Below are positions 49,601-58,818 of a stretch of DNA of 64,000 nt, in pieces. The stretch comes from Bacillus rubiinfantis. GTDB taxonomy: Bacteria; Bacillota; Bacilli; Bacillales; Cytobacillaceae. Positions within the stretch are counted from its first letter, which is position 1; each line of letters starts with the position of its first letter. The position numbers were made by a program, and so were the translations under genes. The notes beneath the pieces are model-generated. The model was not told where the DNA came from and searched no databases. It saw only the letters and a list, made by a program, of their open reading frames with translations. The DNA is taken from positions 372,001 through 436,000 of the forward strand of contig CCFE01000024.1 of NCBI GenBank assembly GCA_000752035.1, given 5' to 3'.

Positions 49601-51318
49601 TATTGTTTAATCCACCATTCATTAGGTCGATTCATACCAGATACGTCGAATTTTGCCCCCTGTACTCGCTTGCTGACGGCCATTGTCTCATCTACTTCTA
49701 CAATTGGCAATCCAGGAAGCTCTTCCATAAATAACTGTTGCCACTTCACATATAGGTCTTTACGCTTTTCATCGTCTGTTCCCACGACGTTAATATCTAG
49801 CGCTTGGTCTAACAGTTTGTCACTTTCTTCATTCACCCAGCGAGGATGATTCCACAGTGCTTTTGAACTCCAAAGAGCGGTTGGGTCCGGATCTGATCCT
49901 GTTGACCAGCCCGCAAAATATACCTCAATTGATTTATCCGCTTTATCAAGCATATCGTAATAAAGGTTAGCATCTGTCATCGTAAGCTTTGATTTCAAAC
50001 CTACCTCTTCCCAATATTGGGTGATTGCCTTCGCACGTGCCTCAAATGTTGGGTTTTGGGTTGCATAGTGAGCGAAATTTACAACGAATTCTTTTCCATT
50101 TGGATCTTCACGGAAGCCATCCCCGTTAACATCCTTATATCCAGCTTCATCTAACAATTGTTTCGCCTTCTCAGGGTCGTAATTATATTCTGGTAAATCC
50201 TTATTATCAGCTGCAATCCAGTGGTTTGTCGGAACTGGGCGATTTACAGGCTTACCTACACCTGGGAAGAACGCTTTAACCCATTCTTCACGATTTATCG
50301 CATAGTACATCGCTTCACGCAGTTTTTTGTCTTGATATTTTGGTTCGTTCATAATGTTTTTCTTGCCATCCCAAGTACCTAAACGGAATCCGATATAGTA
50401 GTAACTAACGCCTGGATAGGTGATGGCATTTACATTATCTAGTGCTTTAACTTGGTCGATAATGCTTGGATGGAATGAAGTCATATCCAACGTGCCATTC
50501 TTTAGTTCACCAACGGAAAGAGATGGATCAATTACTTTGACGACAATTTTATCTAAGTGTGGTTTACCACCGAAATAGTCATCAAAACGTTCCATTTCAA
50601 CCGATTCACCTGGGACAACCTTTGTCACCTTAAATGGTCCTAACCCGACTGGGTTTGAACGTACTTGTTTAGATGACAACATATCTTTTACGGCAACTCC
50701 CTCAAACTCTTTTCGAGACAGAGGATATGTCCAAAGATTATCGAGATTGTTGACACGTGCCTTATCAAAGGTAATTTGGATATGGTAATCATCGATTACT
50801 TTAATTCCTTCGATTTTATCTGCTTTTCCATCATGATAATCTTCGGCTCCGAGGATAGTTCTCACGTTTTCAAAACGTGAGCCTTCATAATCTTTATCGG
50901 CAATTGTGTATAAAGCAAATTCCCAATCTTTAACTGATAACTCTTCACCATTGTGCCACTTTACGCCTTGTTTAATTTCAAAATCAAAGACCTTATTATC
51001 TTCGGTTTTCCAAGAGGCAATATGCGGCTGTGCTTTCAACTGTTCATCATAATCAATTAAGTTTTCATCAAAAAGATCCAGGACTTCATGGTCAACAGTA
51101 TCTTCATAAAAAGTCCAGTTGAATAATCCTTTTGGCTGCGAATCAAGCGCATAAACTAAAGTACCGCCATCCTGTGGTTTATCAGCAGTTTCACCAGACT
51201 GGCCATTGTTTCCCTCTTCGTTTTTGGTTCCTGTTTTTTCACCGCCGCTACAGGCTGCTAAAAACGCTGATAGAATTAACATTAATGCAGCGAGCAAAAG
51301 CATACTTCTCTTCTTCAT
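49600..51318 (-). CDS. appA: Oligopeptide-binding lipoprotein AppA
   Basis: 572 aa. Lipoprotein signal with LAAC (Cys23), followed by a Gly/Asn/Asp-rich linker (GGEKTGTKNEEGNNGQSGET). SBP family 5 fold: DGGTLVYALDSQPKGLFNWTFYED and FEIKQGVKWHNGEELSVKDWEFALYTI. It lacks the B. subtilis 168 frameshift known for appA, as the frame is intact. It lies directly after appF. Binds peptides outside the membrane for AppBCDF. Confidence 0.92.
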   Translation of the reverse strand: MKKRSMLLLAALMLILSAFLAACSGGEKTGTKNEEGNNGQSGETADKPQDGGTLVYALDSQPKGLFNWTFYEDTVDHEVLDLFDENLIDYDEQLKAQPHIASWKTEDNKVFDFEIKQGVKWHNGEELSVKDWEFALYTIADKDYEGSRFENVRTILGAEDYHDGKADKIEGIKVIDDYHIQITFDKARVNNLDNLWTYPLSRKEFEGVAVKDMLSSKQVRSNPVGLGPFKVTKVVPGESVEMERFDDYFGGKPHLDKIVVKVIDPSLSVGELKNGTLDMTSFHPSIIDQVKALDNVNAITYPGVSYYYIGFRLGTWDGKKNIMNEPKYQDKKLREAMYYAINREEWVKAFFPGVGKPVNRPVPTNHWIAADNKDLPEYNYDPEKAKQLLDEAGYKDVNGDGFREDPNGKEFVVNFAHYATQNPTFEARAKAITQYWEEVGLKSKLTMTDANLYYDMLDKADKSIEVYFAGWSTGSDPDPTALWSSKALWNHPRWVNEESDKLLDQALDINVVGTDDEKRKDLYVKWQQLFMEELPGLPIVEVDETMAVSKRVQGAKFDVSGMNRPNEWWIKQ

Positions 51319-51351
51319 TCAATTCCCCCCTAAATGTTTAAAATGACTTTC

Positions 51352-52347
51352 TTAATAAAGGTGGCAAGCTACTCGATGAGTTGGCTTCACCTCCTTTAAT
51401 AGCGGTTTGATCTTCGAACACTCAGGCCTCGCCACCGGACAACGCGGATGAAATGGACATCCAGATGGCGGATTAATTGGGCTTGGGACATCCCCTTTTA
51501 GAATAATCCGTTCCTTTTTTTGTCTTGGATCAGTAGAGGGTATCGCCGAAATTAAAGCCTTTGTATACGGATGGAGAGGGTTTGCATAAAGAGAATTCCT
51601 ATCCCCCATCTCGACCATATTACCTAAATACATCACACCAATACGATCACTCATGTGTTTTACCACACTTAGGTCATGGGCAATAAATAGAAAAGTTAAC
51701 TCAAATTCTTTTTGCAGATCCTTCAACAGATTTAGGACCTGTGATTGAACTGATACATCGAGTGCTGATACCGGTTCATCAGCGATAATTAATTTTGGTT
51801 TTAAAGCGAGGGCACGGGCAATACCAATTCTTTGGCGTTGACCTCCTGAAAATTTATGAGGATATTTATAGTAGGCATCTGCAGGAAGCCCGACCTTCTC
51901 CAATAAGTCGATGACTTCTTCCTTTAATTTTGCATTACTTTTTTTCATATAATTATAAATAGGCTCAGCGATAATATCCCCCACCATTTGCATCGGGTTT
52001 AGGGTTGCATAAGGATCCTGAAATACCATTTGCATATTTTTGCGAATATTACGTAATTTACTTCCGGAAATATCGGTAATCTCATTATCTTCGAATAAAA
52101 TACTTCCTGCAGTCGGTTTAACCAATTTGAGAATTGTTCGTGCTGCAGTAGATTTTCCGCACCCAGATTCACCTACTAGACCTAACGTTTCTCCCCTCTT
52201 TATTTCAAAGGAGATACCATCGACTGCTTTGACATAACCAATTGTTTGTTTCAGAAATCCGCCCTTTACTGGGAAATAGGTTTTTAGATTCTCTACTTTT
52301 AATATATTGTCAGATTTAGGACTATATTCCGTAATCTTGGTTATCAT
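51352..52347 (-). CDS. appF: Oligopeptide ABC transporter ATPase AppF
   Basis: 331 aa: Walker A GESGCGKSTAARTIL, signature FSGGQRQRIGIARA, Walker B LIIADEPVSALD, H-loop FIAHDLSVV. The C-terminal region ends with the oligopeptide/dipeptide C-terminal domain including CPFHPRCPVARPECSK, a Cys cluster typical of this ATPase class. It starts inside the appD stop (ATGA overlap, 52344-52347). Confidence 0.93.
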   Translation of the reverse strand: MITKITEYSPKSDNILKVENLKTYFPVKGGFLKQTIGYVKAVDGISFEIKRGETLGLVGESGCGKSTAARTILKLVKPTAGSILFEDNEITDISGSKLRNIRKNMQMVFQDPYATLNPMQMVGDIIAEPIYNYMKKSNAKLKEEVIDLLEKVGLPADAYYKYPHKFSGGQRQRIGIARALALKPKLIIADEPVSALDVSVQSQVLNLLKDLQKEFELTFLFIAHDLSVVKHMSDRIGVMYLGNMVEMGDRNSLYANPLHPYTKALISAIPSTDPRQKKERIILKGDVPSPINPPSGCPFHPRCPVARPECSKIKPLLKEVKPTHRVACHLY

Positions 52348-53369
52348 TCCCGCACCCCTTCTCCCCGTTTACTTGTTTCATAGAGTAAACAGGCCACTTC
52401 ATGACCCTGGCTAACTTCTGCTAATACAGGAGATACGGTAAAACACTCAGGACTGGCCTGTGGGCAACGGTTGGCAAAGCGACAGCCAGCTTTCGGCATA
52501 TTTATCAGGGATGGTACCATTCCTTGAATCGAACTAAGCCGGTCACTTTCCTCCGCTAACTTCGGAATCGCTCCTAAAAGGAGATTCGTATACGGGTGCC
52601 TTGGCTGATAAAATAAGGAGTTTACATCTGTACGCTCAACAATATTACCAGCATACATAACGATAACTTCATCACACATTTCCGCTACTATCCCCAAATC
52701 ATGAGTTATCATAATAATAGACATATCATTTACGCTCTGGATTTCTTTAAGGAGTTCAAGAATCTGTGCCTGGACAGTTACATCCAATGCTGTCGTCGGT
52801 TCATCAGCAATTAATAATTTAGGTTGGCAGGCAATTGCAATTGCGATCATGACTCGCTGTCTCATGCCGCCGGAAAGTTGGTGCGGATATTCATCCACTA
52901 GTTTTTCTGGACGAGAGATACCGACACTTTTTAATAAGGCGATGACCTTTTGACGGGCCTCCCGCTTAGAGATTTTCAGATGATTTAAGAGAACTTCTTG
53001 TATTTGATAACCAATTGTAAATACAGGATTTAATGAAGTCATCGGCTCTTGGAAAATCATTGAGATTTCTCTACCGCGTATCTTATTCATCTGGCTATCT
53101 GTCATGTTTTCAAGATGAAACCCATCGAAAATAATCTCTCCAGCGGTAATTCTTCCACTCTCTTTAGGCAGCAATTGCATAATCGATAATCCCATCACTG
53201 ATTTTCCACAGCCAGATTCACCTACAACTCCAACAATTTGGCGTGGATTCACACGGAAAGAGATTTGGTCTACAGCATGATAGTCTGTCCCATCAATATC
53301 GAAGGATGTTTGCAATTTTTTCACTTCCAGTAGTGGCGTTTCTCTGGGAATTGCTTTTTTCCTATTCAT
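52344..53369 (-). CDS. appD: Oligopeptide ABC transporter ATPase AppD
   Basis: 341 aa: Walker A GESGCGKSVMGL, signature LSGGMRQRVMIAIA, Walker B LLIADEPTTALD, H-loop MITHDLGIV, C-terminal Cys cluster CRFANRCPQASPECF. The start ATG 53369 follows AGGTGTCAT; ATG 53390 has no ribosome binding site. It is the first gene of appDFABC, which has the same order as in B. subtilis. Confidence 0.92.
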   Translation of the reverse strand: MNRKKAIPRETPLLEVKKLQTSFDIDGTDYHAVDQISFRVNPRQIVGVVGESGCGKSVMGLSIMQLLPKESGRITAGEIIFDGFHLENMTDSQMNKIRGREISMIFQEPMTSLNPVFTIGYQIQEVLLNHLKISKREARQKVIALLKSVGISRPEKLVDEYPHQLSGGMRQRVMIAIAIACQPKLLIADEPTTALDVTVQAQILELLKEIQSVNDMSIIMITHDLGIVAEMCDEVIVMYAGNIVERTDVNSLFYQPRHPYTNLLLGAIPKLAEESDRLSSIQGMVPSLINMPKAGCRFANRCPQASPECFTVSPVLAEVSQGHEVACLLYETSKRGEGVRE

Positions 53370-53448
53370 ATGACACCTACTTAAATTCATAATAATCTAC
53401 TATTTAAGTAAATTTATATTATGATTTTGTATAATTATTACAATTATG

Positions 53449-53472
53449 TAAAAAAGCCTTTTTTAAAGGCCT
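53449..53472 (-). terminator. Terminator of yjaZ
   Basis: AAAGGCCTTT/AAAGGCTTT-type stem that overlaps the last codons of yjaZ, followed by TTTTTTAC on the minus strand. Confidence 0.7.
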
Positions 53473-54266
53473 TTAGTATTAAATAGATTTCTATTATGGG
53501 AAAATTTTGAGCTGGGAATGGTGAAGGATTTTTTTAAAGAGTAACTTTCGGTCTGATAAAATTCCCTAACCATTTGATATCCAACAGCATATCCGAGTAA
53601 TGACGGAATACTCCCCCCTCCATATAATAGGTGGTCATGGACCCTATCGGTTTTTTTTCTTTTCAAATTTGCTTTTATAAAACGATGCCAAAATACTTCT
53701 AGTTCTTTATCTGTATAACTCTCGCACCAATTCGCAACATACCTCTGACCACAATGCTGAAGGACAGCATATTCAGCAAGGCCTTCAATAATTAGTGAAT
53801 CTAATAAAGTATAGTCATTCAGTTTTTTATTTAATGAACGTAAGCGACATACATGATGATATTCATGAACTAGTAATGCCTCTATTTCTCTCTCATCTGC
53901 CTTATGTGATAGAAAGAGAACCATCTTATCCGGAAAAGAAACACCTGCCTTCGTTCTCGTGCTATCGCTGAAAAATATCCCTCCTTTTTGCTCAAGGGGA
54001 AAAAGGAATATTGGAACATCTGGTCCTGACCATTGCTGTTGGTATTTAGTGAAGATCGTTTTCACTTTTGTCCACTGCTTCTCTTTTATCATAAACTCTA
54101 AGTTTTTTTGTGCTTGCCAAGTCGGCCGATACATACCAAACTTTACTAAAAGGCTATAAACTTCACTCGCTTCCTTTTCTTCGAAATACGGCAGCATCTC
54201 CTCACAGATTTTAATTGGTGCAGCAAAGTCTTTACTTAACCATTCATCTGTTCTAATAATGCCCAT
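53463..54266 (-). CDS. yjaZ: DUF2268 putative metalloprotease YjaZ
   Basis: 267 aa. It has the zinc motif H-E-Y-H-H in LLVHEYHHVCRLRSL and a downstream Glu (IIEGLAEYAVLQHCG), characteristic of the DUF2268 family of predicted Zn-proteases. There is no signal peptide or membrane helix. Position between appD and fabF matches B. subtilis. The substrate is unknown. GGGGTGTTTGG precedes the ATG. Confidence 0.88.
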   Translation of the reverse strand: MGIIRTDEWLSKDFAAPIKICEEMLPYFEEKEASEVYSLLVKFGMYRPTWQAQKNLEFMIKEKQWTKVKTIFTKYQQQWSGPDVPIFLFPLEQKGGIFFSDSTRTKAGVSFPDKMVLFLSHKADEREIEALLVHEYHHVCRLRSLNKKLNDYTLLDSLIIEGLAEYAVLQHCGQRYVANWCESYTDKELEVFWHRFIKANLKRKKTDRVHDHLLYGGGSIPSLLGYAVGYQMVREFYQTESYSLKKSFTIPSSKFSHNRNLFNTKGL

Positions 54267-54332
54267 CCAAACACCCCTTCTTCATTCATTTCATTATTGT
54301 ATGAATCCGTTAAAGGGATGTTATAGCGTACG

Positions 54333-54373
54333 GAAAAAGAAAAGCCCGGTTAGCATTATAGCTAAACCGAGCT
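54333..54373 (-). terminator. Terminator of fabHA-fabF
   Basis: AGCTCGGTTTAGC/GCTAACCGGGCT stem (one bulge), loop TATAAT, then TTTTCTTTTTC on the minus strand. Confidence 0.85.
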
Positions 54374-54382
54374 TCAAGTTAT

Positions 54383-55621
54383 CTATTGATATTTTTTAAA
54401 AACAATTGTTGCATTATGTCCGCCAAAGCCCAGTGAGTTACTCATCGCAGCTTTAATTTCCATTTGTCTTGCTTGATTTGGCACATAATCCAAATCGCAT
54501 TCAGGATCTGGTGTTTGATAATTTATTGTTGGTGGTAAGATCGAGTCTGTCATTGCAAGAACCGTAAAAATCGCTTCTACTCCTCCTGCCGCCCCCAAGA
54601 GGTGACCCGTCATTGATTTTGTCGAGCTCATCGCTAGCTTGTATGCATGTTCACCAAATACTTCCTTAACAGCTAGTGTTTCAAATTTATCATTATAATC
54701 TGTACTTGTTCCGTGAGCATTGATGTAGTCAATATCAGCAGGTGTTAATCCAGCATCGGCAATCGCGATTTTCATCGCTCTTGCGCCGCCTTCGCCCCCC
54801 GGTGCTGGTGCTGTTATATGGTATGCGTCGCCTGTAGATCCATAACCAACAATCTCAGCATAAATTGTTGCACCGCGTGCTAAGGCATGTTCCAATTCCT
54901 CTAAAATCACGATACCCGCTCCTTCACCAATAACAAAGCCATCACGATTTTTATCAAATGGTCTGCTGGCAGTCTGGGGATCTGGATTGGTTGAAAGTGC
55001 GGTATTTGCACAGAAACCGGCAACAGACATTTTGGTAATCGGCGCTTCTGCCCCGCCTGTTACCATCACGTCAGCATCACCACGCTGAATAACTTTAAAA
55101 GCATCGCCAATCGAGTTTGTCCCCGTTGCACAGGCGGTAACCGTACAGGAATTGAACCCTCTTGCCCCAAGAGTAATTGAGACTTGGCCAGTAGCCATAT
55201 CAGGAATTAACATCGGCACGAAGAATGGACTGACCCGTTTATAACCTCTTTTTAAGAAAATCTCATATTGATTCTCAAACGTCTCCATGCCGCCAATTCC
55301 TGAACCAATCCATACACCCACTCGATGCGAGTTTTCATCAGTAATCTCAAGCTTTGCATCCTTAACTGCCATGATTGCACTTGCAACGGCATACTGGGTA
55401 AATCGATCCATTTTTCGGGCATCTTTTCTTTCCATGAATAGTTCTGGATCAAAGTCCTTTACCTCTGCGGCGACCTTTGCCGGATACTCATCTGCATTTA
55501 GCCTTGTTAATGGACCAATGCCTGAGAGACCGGATATAATACCTTTCCAGGTTGTTTCTACATCGTTTCCAAGTGGTGTGACCGCTCCAACGCCTGTTAC
55601 GACAACTCTGCGTTTTTCCAT
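54383..55621 (-). CDS. fabF: 3-oxoacyl-[ACP] synthase II
   Basis: 412 aa elongation condensing enzyme. The active-site Cys is in NSCTVTACATGTNSIGDAF, and the two His are in NAHGTSTDYND and STKSMTGHLLGAAG. The N-terminal RRVVVTGVGAVTPLG and the C-terminal SNSLGFGGHNATIVF are canonical. It is 53 bp downstream of fabHA in an operon. It elongates acyl chains beyond C4 and sets the unsaturated/long-chain balance; target of cerulenin. Confidence 0.96.
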   Translation of the reverse strand: MEKRRVVVTGVGAVTPLGNDVETTWKGIISGLSGIGPLTRLNADEYPAKVAAEVKDFDPELFMERKDARKMDRFTQYAVASAIMAVKDAKLEITDENSHRVGVWIGSGIGGMETFENQYEIFLKRGYKRVSPFFVPMLIPDMATGQVSITLGARGFNSCTVTACATGTNSIGDAFKVIQRGDADVMVTGGAEAPITKMSVAGFCANTALSTNPDPQTASRPFDKNRDGFVIGEGAGIVILEELEHALARGATIYAEIVGYGSTGDAYHITAPAPGGEGGARAMKIAIADAGLTPADIDYINAHGTSTDYNDKFETLAVKEVFGEHAYKLAMSSTKSMTGHLLGAAGGVEAIFTVLAMTDSILPPTINYQTPDPECDLDYVPNQARQMEIKAAMSNSLGFGGHNATIVFKKYQ

Positions 55622-55656
55622 TTTGTATATCTCCTTTTCTCTAACTTAATCAGCAA

Positions 55657-55671
55657 GGTAGAAGTTCTACC
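55657..55671. other. Perfect palindrome between fabHA and fabF
   Basis: GGTAGAA-G-TTCTACC, 7-bp arms and a single-base centre. Possibly a regulatory or RNA-processing site; no known operator consensus matches. Confidence 0.4.
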
Positions 55672-55674
55672 AAT

Positions 55675-56607
55675 TTATCTTCCCCATCTTATCGCAATTG
55701 CCCCCCATGTTAGGCCCCCGCCGAAACCAACCATGACAATAAGGTCATCATCTTTTATTTTACCAGCCTCAAGTTCCTCAACTATTGAAATTGGAATGGA
55801 TGCTGCCGATGTATTACCGTATTTATCAACTGTTTTCGACATCTTTTCTTCCGGAAGCTCTAATCTTTGCCTTGAAGCCTCCATGATGCGGATATTCGCT
55901 TGGTGCGGAATTAGAAAATCAACATCCTCTTTCTTTAAACCAGCCTTATCGAGAACATGGATACAGCTTTCCCCCATTTGTCTAACCGCAAATTTAAAAA
56001 CTTCGCGACCATTCATAATGATATATTCGTCTTGGTATAAGTGTTTTCCCCCTGTACCATCAGCTCCCAACTCAAATGAGAGAATCCCACGATTTTCGGA
56101 AACAGGGCCAATAATCGCTGCTCCAGCACCGTCGCCAAACAACACTGCGGTATTTCGATCAGTCCAATCGGTAATTTTTGATAGCTTTTCTACGCCTACA
56201 ATTAAAACATACTTATAAACACTTGTTTCAATAAATTGTTTAGCTGTTACCATTCCATACATAAAACCGGCACATGCCGCACTAATATCCATTGCTGCTG
56301 CTTTCATCGCACCTAGTCTTTCTTGAATTCTGCATGCTACAGAAGGAAATGGCGAATCAGGTGTCACCGTTGCCACGAGAATAAGATCAATTTCTTCAGC
56401 TGTGATTCCCGCATGTTCGATTGCCTTTTGCGCAGCAAAAAAAGCCATATCTGAAGTGTCTATATCATCTGCTGCAATGCGCCTTTCTTCAATCCCCGTT
56501 CTAGTTCGAATCCACTCATCAGATGTATCCATTATTTTTTCCAAATCATGATTGCTAATCACTTTTTCCGGTAAATATCTGCCAATACCAATAATCCCAG
56601 CTCGCAT
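55675..56607 (-). CDS. fabHA: 3-oxoacyl-[ACP] synthase III
   Basis: 310 aa. It condenses acyl-CoA with malonyl-ACP to start branched-chain fatty-acid synthesis. The active-site Cys is in ISAACAGFMYGM, His in PHQANIRIMEA, Asn in KYGNTSAASIP. The start is ATG 56607 after GGGAGTTGAATGT; the frame extends 13 more codons without a ribosome binding site. A FapR-like box (56712-56728) and a 54-bp dispersed repeat lie just upstream. Confidence 0.95.
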   Translation of the reverse strand: MRAGIIGIGRYLPEKVISNHDLEKIMDTSDEWIRTRTGIEERRIAADDIDTSDMAFFAAQKAIEHAGITAEEIDLILVATVTPDSPFPSVACRIQERLGAMKAAAMDISAACAGFMYGMVTAKQFIETSVYKYVLIVGVEKLSKITDWTDRNTAVLFGDGAGAAIIGPVSENRGILSFELGADGTGGKHLYQDEYIIMNGREVFKFAVRQMGESCIHVLDKAGLKKEDVDFLIPHQANIRIMEASRQRLELPEEKMSKTVDKYGNTSAASIPISIVEELEAGKIKDDDLIVMVGFGGGLTWGAIAIRWGR

Positions 56608-56649
56608 ACATTCAACTCCCTCGGTAATAAAACCTTTATAGTACAATAT

Positions 56650-56703
56650 TTTATCCCGCCTTAACGGGCAGTAAGACCCCCACTGATGAAAGTTTCACTT
56701 TAT
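56650..56703 (-). repeat. 54-bp dispersed repeat, copy 3
   Basis: Same orientation and length as copies 1 and 2. It lies between the FapR-like operator and the fabHA start, 43 bp upstream of the ATG, so it should be transcribed as the fabHA 5' leader. Confidence 0.93.
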
Positions 56704-56711
56704 ATCAATTA

Positions 56712-56728
56712 TTATGACTTGGTACTAA
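56712..56728 (-). promoter_or_regulatory. FapR-like operator upstream of fabHA-fabF
   Basis: Minus strand TTAGTACCAAGTCATAA, the same half-site as the fabI operator. It lies between a TTGTTA -35-like hexamer and a TAAT-rich -10-like region. Confidence 0.72.
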
Positions 56729-56822
56729 TTTTAACAAATGGACTAGTATATTCGCAACTATTTCTTTTATTTCCCTATTAATACCCTGTTAATACAGAAA
56801 TATAAATAAGCCGCCAAAAATA

Positions 56823-57770
56823 TTATTCTGGCAGCTTTCCTGTCACTTTATATGTCTCAATATATCTATTCATCTTTTGAATAAACTCTTTATCGACTAC
56901 TGGGCTATATCCGCCTAGAGATATCACATCATCCTGAAAGTCAAAAAGTAGATTTCCGGACTCCAGCTTTCCGTCATTGAACTGTTGTGCTACTTTTTCA
57001 TATAATTTATCTACTTGCTGAACGGTACTTGTCAATACGGTCATTTCACCTAAATCAGATTGATCCGAAACATATCCAATAACATACCTGCCACGTTCTT
57101 TTACTCGTTCAATAACGGGAACATTAAATCCATCACCAGCAGGGTAAATAACATCAACACCCTGATTCATCATTCTTTCTGCCAATTGGACTGCTTTCTG
57201 TTGATCGTCCCAATGGCCTACGTACTCAATATTTATATTAATAGTATGATTTTCTGCCATTGCTCCTTGGTAAAAGCCTTCAATTTCCGGCTGCCATTCA
57301 TATGCTGCAAGTACACCCACTTTTTGTGACTTTGACATATGAGCTGCTACCATACCGCCAAAAAACCCCATAGCATGTCCTTTAAAATTCAAACTAGTGG
57401 TGTTGGGATTTTTCGCATCTCCATTAAAACAAACAAAATGAAGATTAGGATACTCTTTCGAAATTGGATTAAAATATTCGCAGTATTCCGAACCATGGCC
57501 AAAGATTAAATTGACCCCTTTCTGGGAAAACTCTTTTACAGCACGTTCAACAGAAGTAGCAGAATCCATACCTTCTTTATAAAAAACATCTATATCATAT
57601 TTAGATTGAATCTTTAGCATTCCTTTAAAACCCTTTGTCCCCCATACCTGGTCATTAATTGTTTCGGGGACTAATAAGCCTACCTTTTGTAGCTGACCGT
57701 GGGAGCGAGTCCCTTCACAACCAGCAAGCAACAATAGACATAATAGAATAATTCCAAAACGATTTAGCAT
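56823..57770 (-). CDS. med: Med, BMP-family lipoprotein activator of comK
   Basis: 315 aa with lipobox LAGC (Cys18). BMP/PnrA-type binding fold: VGLLVPETINDQVWGTKGF, GVNLIFGHGSEYCEYFNP, GVLAAYEWQPEIEGFYQGA, GVDVIYPAGDGFNVPVIERVKE. B. subtilis Med is a membrane-associated positive regulator of comK expression; its position upstream of fabHA is conserved. The downstream comZ of B. subtilis is missing, replaced by the 54-bp repeat and the fabHA promoter region. No transporter genes accompany it, favouring the regulatory paralogue over a nucleoside importer. Confidence 0.88.
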   Translation of the reverse strand: MLNRFGIILLCLLLLAGCEGTRSHGQLQKVGLLVPETINDQVWGTKGFKGMLKIQSKYDIDVFYKEGMDSATSVERAVKEFSQKGVNLIFGHGSEYCEYFNPISKEYPNLHFVCFNGDAKNPNTTSLNFKGHAMGFFGGMVAAHMSKSQKVGVLAAYEWQPEIEGFYQGAMAENHTININIEYVGHWDDQQKAVQLAERMMNQGVDVIYPAGDGFNVPVIERVKERGRYVIGYVSDQSDLGEMTVLTSTVQQVDKLYEKVAQQFNDGKLESGNLLFDFQDDVISLGGYSPVVDKEFIQKMNRYIETYKVTGKLPE

Positions 57771-57922
57771 TTATTGCATCTCCTTCATCAATGCCGTTCC
57801 TATCTGTAGTTAATTCATGATGATACGACATCTTGCTTTGAAAAAAGAAGCTTTTACCATCATTCTACCCTCTGTTTCTTAAAAAGAAAAGATTATTTTC
57901 GATTTGGCTAATAATGTGTATA

Positions 57923-58741
57923 TTAGTTTTTATGACGATAATATTGGTGCACATGGTGCTTTTGAGCCGCAACTGCTTCTTTCAGCGGTGTTAACTGCTT
58001 GACGTTAATTCGGCAAAGATTACTGCCAACGGAGCTAGGACTCCAATTCACTCTGGTAGGTTCTATACCAGCCGCTAGTAAAGCTGCACATTGTGTCCAA
58101 TATCCTTCTTTTCCACTTTCTAGTAAATAATGCCCTGGTTTAGCTAATTCAATTACTTCAAATATCGTCTCTGCGGCATCTTCAATATATATTGCATCTT
58201 CTGTCCATTCGCGCTCTGAAGGTGCCAAATCTATCTTCTGCGTTGAAGAAAGAATTGCCTGATGAAACAAAAATTCCGCAGGCTGCCAAGGACCGAATAC
58301 TGTTGGAAGATAAATAAATTGCGTGGATTTTACCATTTCATGAATTTGTTCTAAAAATGCTTCGATTGGTGGAATACTTTCCATTAACATTTGAATCGGC
58401 TCGATGATAACTAATTGTGCCTCGCGATTTTTTTGCAATAAATCCACCATTTGACTTGTAAATACTTCTTCGGAAAGCTGATCTTCTTCCCTATGTATAA
58501 ATAGACTATAGATGTCCAAAATGATGACTTCTTCCTTCGTATCTGCTGTGAAGTTCAACTGTTCTAAGCTATGTTCAACAAAGTTAGCATTCCTGCCAAT
58601 TTCCATCTTCTTATCTTCAATAAATTGACTTGCGTTTATTTTAATATGAATCCCATTCACTTCAATTCCCTTGTGTAATAAGGTATGACAAAGTTGCAAT
58701 CCAATAAAGTTATAAATACCAACAATAATAGCCTTGTCCAA
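57923..58741 (-). CDS. NAD(P)-binding Rossmann-fold protein, epimerase-like
   Basis: 272 aa. It starts with a dinucleotide-binding strand-turn-helix (MDKAIIVGIYNFIGLQLCHTLLHKGIEVNGI), so an N-terminal Rossmann fold is likely, although the Gly pattern GxYNFxG is degenerate. The later TQFIYLPTVFGPWQPAEFLF is the VYGP-type epimerase block; the Tyr-x-x-x-Lys pair is not evident. Start is TTG 58741, eight bases after GAGGAGG; the earlier TTG 58762 overlaps the ribosome binding site. It lies in the yjaV position of B. subtilis. Enzyme activity is uncertain. Confidence 0.75.
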   Translation of the reverse strand: MDKAIIVGIYNFIGLQLCHTLLHKGIEVNGIHIKINASQFIEDKKMEIGRNANFVEHSLEQLNFTADTKEEVIILDIYSLFIHREEDQLSEEVFTSQMVDLLQKNREAQLVIIEPIQMLMESIPPIEAFLEQIHEMVKSTQFIYLPTVFGPWQPAEFLFHQAILSSTQKIDLAPSEREWTEDAIYIEDAAETIFEVIELAKPGHYLLESGKEGYWTQCAALLAAGIEPTRVNWSPSSVGSNLCRINVKQLTPLKEAVAAQKHHVHQYYRHKN

Positions 58742-58818
58742 AATAATAACCTCCTCAAACAAACCTTAGTGAATCCTATGCAATTCACAAGGTAAATATT
58801 TCTTTTGAGGAGGAAATA

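Noticed and set aside
55733..56218. 161-codon frame opposite fabHA
   Set aside because: Shadow of fabHA with Ser-rich, low-complexity translation.
56704..56822. Small gene comZ downstream of med
   Set aside because: The gap is too short and no frame with a ribosome binding site exists.
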